A stretch of DNA of 64,000 nucleotides from Straminergon stramineum. Its lineage: Eukaryota > Streptophyta > Bryopsida > Hypnales > Calliergonaceae. The translations under genes were made by a program, and so were the position numbers. Each line of letters starts with the position of its first letter. Positions within the stretch are counted from its first letter, which is position 1. Of the stretch, positions 63,201 through 64,000 are shown in pieces. Location: NCBI GenBank assembly GCA_963920665.1, contig OY987265.1, positions 13,707,001 through 13,771,000 on the forward strand, written 5' to 3'. The notes below the pieces were generated by a model. It was not told the DNA's origin. It made no database searches and saw nothing but the letters and a program-made list of their open reading frames with translations.

Positions 63201-64000
63201 TGGTCAAATAGCCATCTACGGCGAGGTAGTCAATACTGGTGTGTCCCTTTCACCTTCTTTGCGTTGCTCTGGACTAGTAGTAGAAATATCTGCATACGTT
63301 GCTGTATTGTTCTCTCTTTTCCCTGTTAACCACAACATCGGTCATGTATCTCACACAAGATGTTACGTGATCTCCTGCAGGAGAGCCAGTTGGTGGGAAG
63401 AGGCAGCGAAAACCGAACCGGAAATATATTGAAGAGGAGGCCGAGGGAGCTGCCGGCGGTGCTGACATTAGGTCACCGTATGGGGATCCCGAAGGAAATG
63501 GCCTGGATTCCTCCGCAGCCTTCTCTTGGAGAACAGTGGAAACAGATGGTCCAGCCGATATGACGTTTGGACGACACGGCACCCTCAGAGGGTCCACTTT
63601 GCGGAATGCTTCCAGCAAGAATATGTCCGCAGCTCAGCGACCCAAACTTGTCGGTGGTATCTCGGTATGAAAGTGTTTTTTCTGTTATTTGATTTCAAAG
63701 TGACTTTAATTATGTGATTGGGAAATTTTTGTTTGGGTTCAAATGTCCCTTTTGGTAGGTCATCGACTTTATTCTATAAGATTCTCTCCTGGGCATCAGA
63801 ATCGTTCTGCTCCTCAGTGGGCAAACTGTCCATGGTTTATTTCTCCTTGCTCACGTTGCCGTAGAGATGTTTTGTGCGTTAATAGAGTCCGGGTTGATAA
63901 TATTTCTGGTAGATTAGAATGATGAATCTCATATTTTTTTGGGATGTTGTATACAGAAGCGCAAGGTCGAAGGTAGAGCAGCAAAGCTTGTGAAAATGGC
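60245..64000 (+). CDS. Plant nuclear-type protein of unknown function, at least six exons, truncated by the window edge
   Basis: Seen: exons 60245-60367, 60940-61159, 61518-61570, 62326-63238, 63381-63664 and 63957 to beyond 64000 stay in frame over all five GT-AG introns (531 codons, then about 14 more). An in-frame TGA lies two codons before the ATG, which supports this start. In order: MVYKLVKVGDDGSVLPATED (about 36-55), an almost unbroken Asp/Glu run (about 77-110), a short LAAERQKLRARL helix (about 119-131), basic motif KRHRRPNPKYF (about 177-187), SIRELHEAFRATYGRE then KDKHWLKRQI (about 288-315), and a second basic motif KRQRKPNRKYIEE (about 443-455). Exon 6 begins KRKVEGRAAK. No signal peptide or membrane segment is seen. 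Inferred: a nuclear, perhaps chromatin- or nucleic-acid-associated protein. The helical block and opening motif look conserved, but I cannot name the family. Confidence 0.85.

Overview
The window looks like nuclear DNA of a land plant. Two spliced genes use canonical GT-AG introns. One encodes a DCC-type protein with a plastid-transit-like leader; the other encodes a nuclear-looking plant-type protein. The rest is dominated by small non-autonomous DNA transposons (TA-target MITEs, a Stowaway-like element, CACTA-like elements). There are no bacterial-style operons, rRNA, tRNA or CRISPR arrays that I can see. I cannot name the species; a non-flowering plant would fit, but that is inference. I recognised no LTR-retrotransposon protein anywhere, which is unusual for 64 kb of sparse plant DNA.

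Layout. From 1 to about 39.3 kb, and again from 42.8 to 58.7 kb, long AT-rich stretches made of diverged repeats alternate with GC-richer islands: about 1-0.7, 6.8-11.2, 13.1-14.95, 20.27-21.8, 27.77-29.5, 35.7-39 and 48.36-48.62 kb. The islands contain no gene I can recognise; one candidate exon lies at 13.1-13.4 kb and some exon-like pieces at 38.3-39.3 kb. A MITE family with TA target duplications and CACTAAATAGTG ends has nine copies, several abutting island edges. A 2.8-3.4 kb segment is tandemly duplicated at 29.5-35.7 kb, with a more diverged relative at 18.2-20.35 kb. Comparing these copies gives empty sites for several insertions.

Genes. (1) 40142-42064, plus strand, five exons, 226 residues: a DCC/DUF393 family protein with a DxxCxxC motif and a likely chloroplast leader. 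(2) 60245 to beyond the right edge, plus strand, at least six exons: an acidic and basic low-complexity protein with two KRxR(R/K)PN-type basic motifs and a conserved helical block; its function is unknown to me. (3) 55253-56964: a complete-length Tc1-like DD34E transposon with perfect 26-bp inverted repeats and a transposase killed by three nonsense codons. It sits inside an array of roughly 178-bp dimeric tandem repeats.

Other structures: two related large foldback elements at 51.1-51.9 and 52.2-52.6 kb, a recurring family with TTAACCCCTAAAG ends, a tandem 0.9-kb repeat at 48.9-50.7 kb, and an exact 87-bp duplication at 27.6 kb. The two genes show no visible functional link.
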